Assembly (NCBI GenBank): GCA_035275285.1
Contig: DATENA010000286.1
Coordinates: 1-8,101, forward strand
Length of the DNA: 8,101 nucleotides
Reading direction: 5' to 3'
Origin: Chersky-265 sp035275285
GTDB lineage: Bacteria; Fibrobacterota; Fibrobacteria; UBA11236
Below are positions 7,883 through 8,101 of this stretch, in pieces (position 1 is the first letter of the stretch; every line of letters begins with the position of its first letter). The notes below the pieces were generated by a model that worked only from the letters and a program-made list of their open reading frames with translations, was not told the DNA's origin and did not search any database. A program made the translations under genes and the position numbers.

Positions 7883-7907
7883 ACCCGCCGAAGAAGCGAG
7901 CCGATCC
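7883..7907 (-). repeat. Imperfect 25-bp direct repeat, copy 2 (proximal to the barrel gene)
   Basis: Matches 7949-7973 at 21 of 25 positions. Shared blocks on the minus strand are GGATCGGC, GCTTCTT and the closing CGGGT. Copy starts are 66 bp apart, about six helical turns and exactly 22 codons. It could be a paired protein-binding site or the remnant of a local duplication. Confidence 0.55.
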
Positions 7908-7948
7908 ACGGCGGCCTGCAACAAGTCCCTGCAGAAATTTTTGAAACG

Positions 7949-7973
7949 ACCCGACAAAGAAGCCGGCCGATCC
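7949..7973 (-). repeat. Imperfect 25-bp direct repeat, copy 1 (distal)
   Basis: Partner of 7883-7907, differing at four positions. It lies upstream of the AT-rich patch 7935-7947, so the two copies flank that patch. Confidence 0.55.
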
Positions 7974-7992
7974 GCTGAGGCCGACAATACCG

Positions 7993-8009
7993 CTCCGGCT
8001 TTCCCGGAG
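7993..8009 (-). other. Hairpin in the leader, 6-bp stem
   Basis: Minus strand CTCCGG-GAAAG-CCGGAG forms a perfect 6-bp GC-rich stem with a 5-base purine-rich loop. No U-run follows (CGGTATTG), so it does not look like an intrinsic terminator. It may be part of a structured 5' leader RNA. Confidence 0.45.
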
Positions 8010-8031
8010 TGAGGCTTGCCAGGGAGCAGAC

Positions 8032-8049
8032 CCCGGCCATCGGGCCGGG
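8032..8049 (-). other. Hairpin in the leader, 7-bp stem
   Basis: Minus strand CCCGGCC-CGAT-GGCCGGG forms a perfect 7-bp G/C stem with a 4-base loop. Outside it, GGAG (8054-8051) could pair with CTCC (8026-8023) to extend the fold. No U-tract follows on either strand. It could be the 3' end of an upstream transcript or part of a leader RNA. Confidence 0.45.
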
Positions 8050-8101
8050 CCTCCGAGAGGGGCTTCGCGGGGCGGTTCGCCGTACCGTAGGCATGTCTGA
8101 G

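Larger units (their letters stand above)
7841..8101 (-). other. Leader / intergenic stretch ahead of the operon
   Basis: No convincing gene is seen here on either strand. Reading the barrel frame back to 7987 gives a hand-counted GC3 of about 68% (28 of 41 codons), against about 93% (38 of 41) just after the signal peptide cleavage site, which argues against coding. The stretch carries several GC-rich hairpins (7993-8081), a 25-bp imperfect direct repeat (7883-7907 and 7949-7973) and an AT-rich patch at 7935-7947. I could not place a sigma70 promoter: TATTGT at 7990-7985 is the only weak -10 candidate and it has no matching -35. The promoter may lie here or beyond the window edge. Confidence 0.5.

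Noticed and set aside
6374..7978. Plus-strand open frame opposite the barrel gene
   Set aside because: Rich in Arg, Gln, Gly and Pro with no domain pattern. The minus-strand frame has a signal peptide, ribosome site and beta-strand periodicity.
8032..8049. Intrinsic terminator
   Set aside because: The stem is strong but neither strand has a following T-tract.
7985..8081. Known riboswitch, such as c-di-GMP-I (GEMM) or cobalamin, suggested by GGCAAGCC and GGGAAAGCC in the leader
   Set aside because: The conserved cores of these classes (for example ACGCAAAGCC for GEMM) are not present in the right order, so only an unassigned structured leader can be claimed.
7855..8094. Minus-strand 79-codon frame overlapping the leader
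   Set aside because: Arg/Pro/Ser/Cys-rich, no ribosome site, and it covers the hairpin cluster; best explained as non-coding.
1..8101. CRISPR array, tRNA/rRNA gene, insertion sequence or prophage signals
   Set aside because: No spaced identical repeats, no tRNA-like arms with T-loop consensus, no transposase motifs and no inverted-repeat boundaries were seen.

Overview
The window is GC-rich (roughly 60% or more by eye) and densely coding. It comes from a bacterium with an outer membrane: four consecutive genes on the minus strand each begin with an export signal, one of them a lipoprotein signal, and one gene product reads like an outer-membrane beta-barrel. There is no enzyme, transposase or phage gene. 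The phylum cannot be fixed from sequence alone. The build (very long TPR proteins, a large TPR lipoprotein, a barrel, G/C-ending codons) would suit Myxococcota/Deltaproteobacteria, Fibrobacterota or a similar diderm lineage.

Layout in the direction of transcription (right to left). Positions 8101-7841 are a non-coding leader/intergenic stretch with GC-rich hairpins and a 25-bp imperfect direct repeat. Positions 7840-6590 encode a 416-residue predicted outer-membrane beta-barrel protein that most likely starts at TTG behind a perfect Shine-Dalgarno sequence. Positions 6615-3142 encode a 1157-residue exported protein with coiled-coil and TPR blocks. Positions 3155-153 encode a 1000-residue TPR lipoprotein with a beta-rich C-terminal domain. 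Positions 156-1 hold the first 52 codons of another exported protein, cut by the window edge.

The genes overlap by 26, 14 and 4 bp, so they almost certainly form one operon with coupled translation. The products would all sit in the periplasm or outer membrane, and two are scaffolds made of protein-protein interaction repeats. The simplest reading is that the operon encodes one multi-protein envelope complex: a barrel in the outer membrane, a lipid-anchored TPR protein on its face, a soluble TPR scaffold in the periplasm, and at least one more secreted part. The nearest known arrangement I can name is the Glt/Nfs envelope machinery of Myxococcus (GltD/AgmU giant TPR protein, GltE TPR lipoprotein, GltF, and OM barrels such as GltA/B/H). 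That link rests on architecture and gene order, not on a sequence match, and is a hypothesis.
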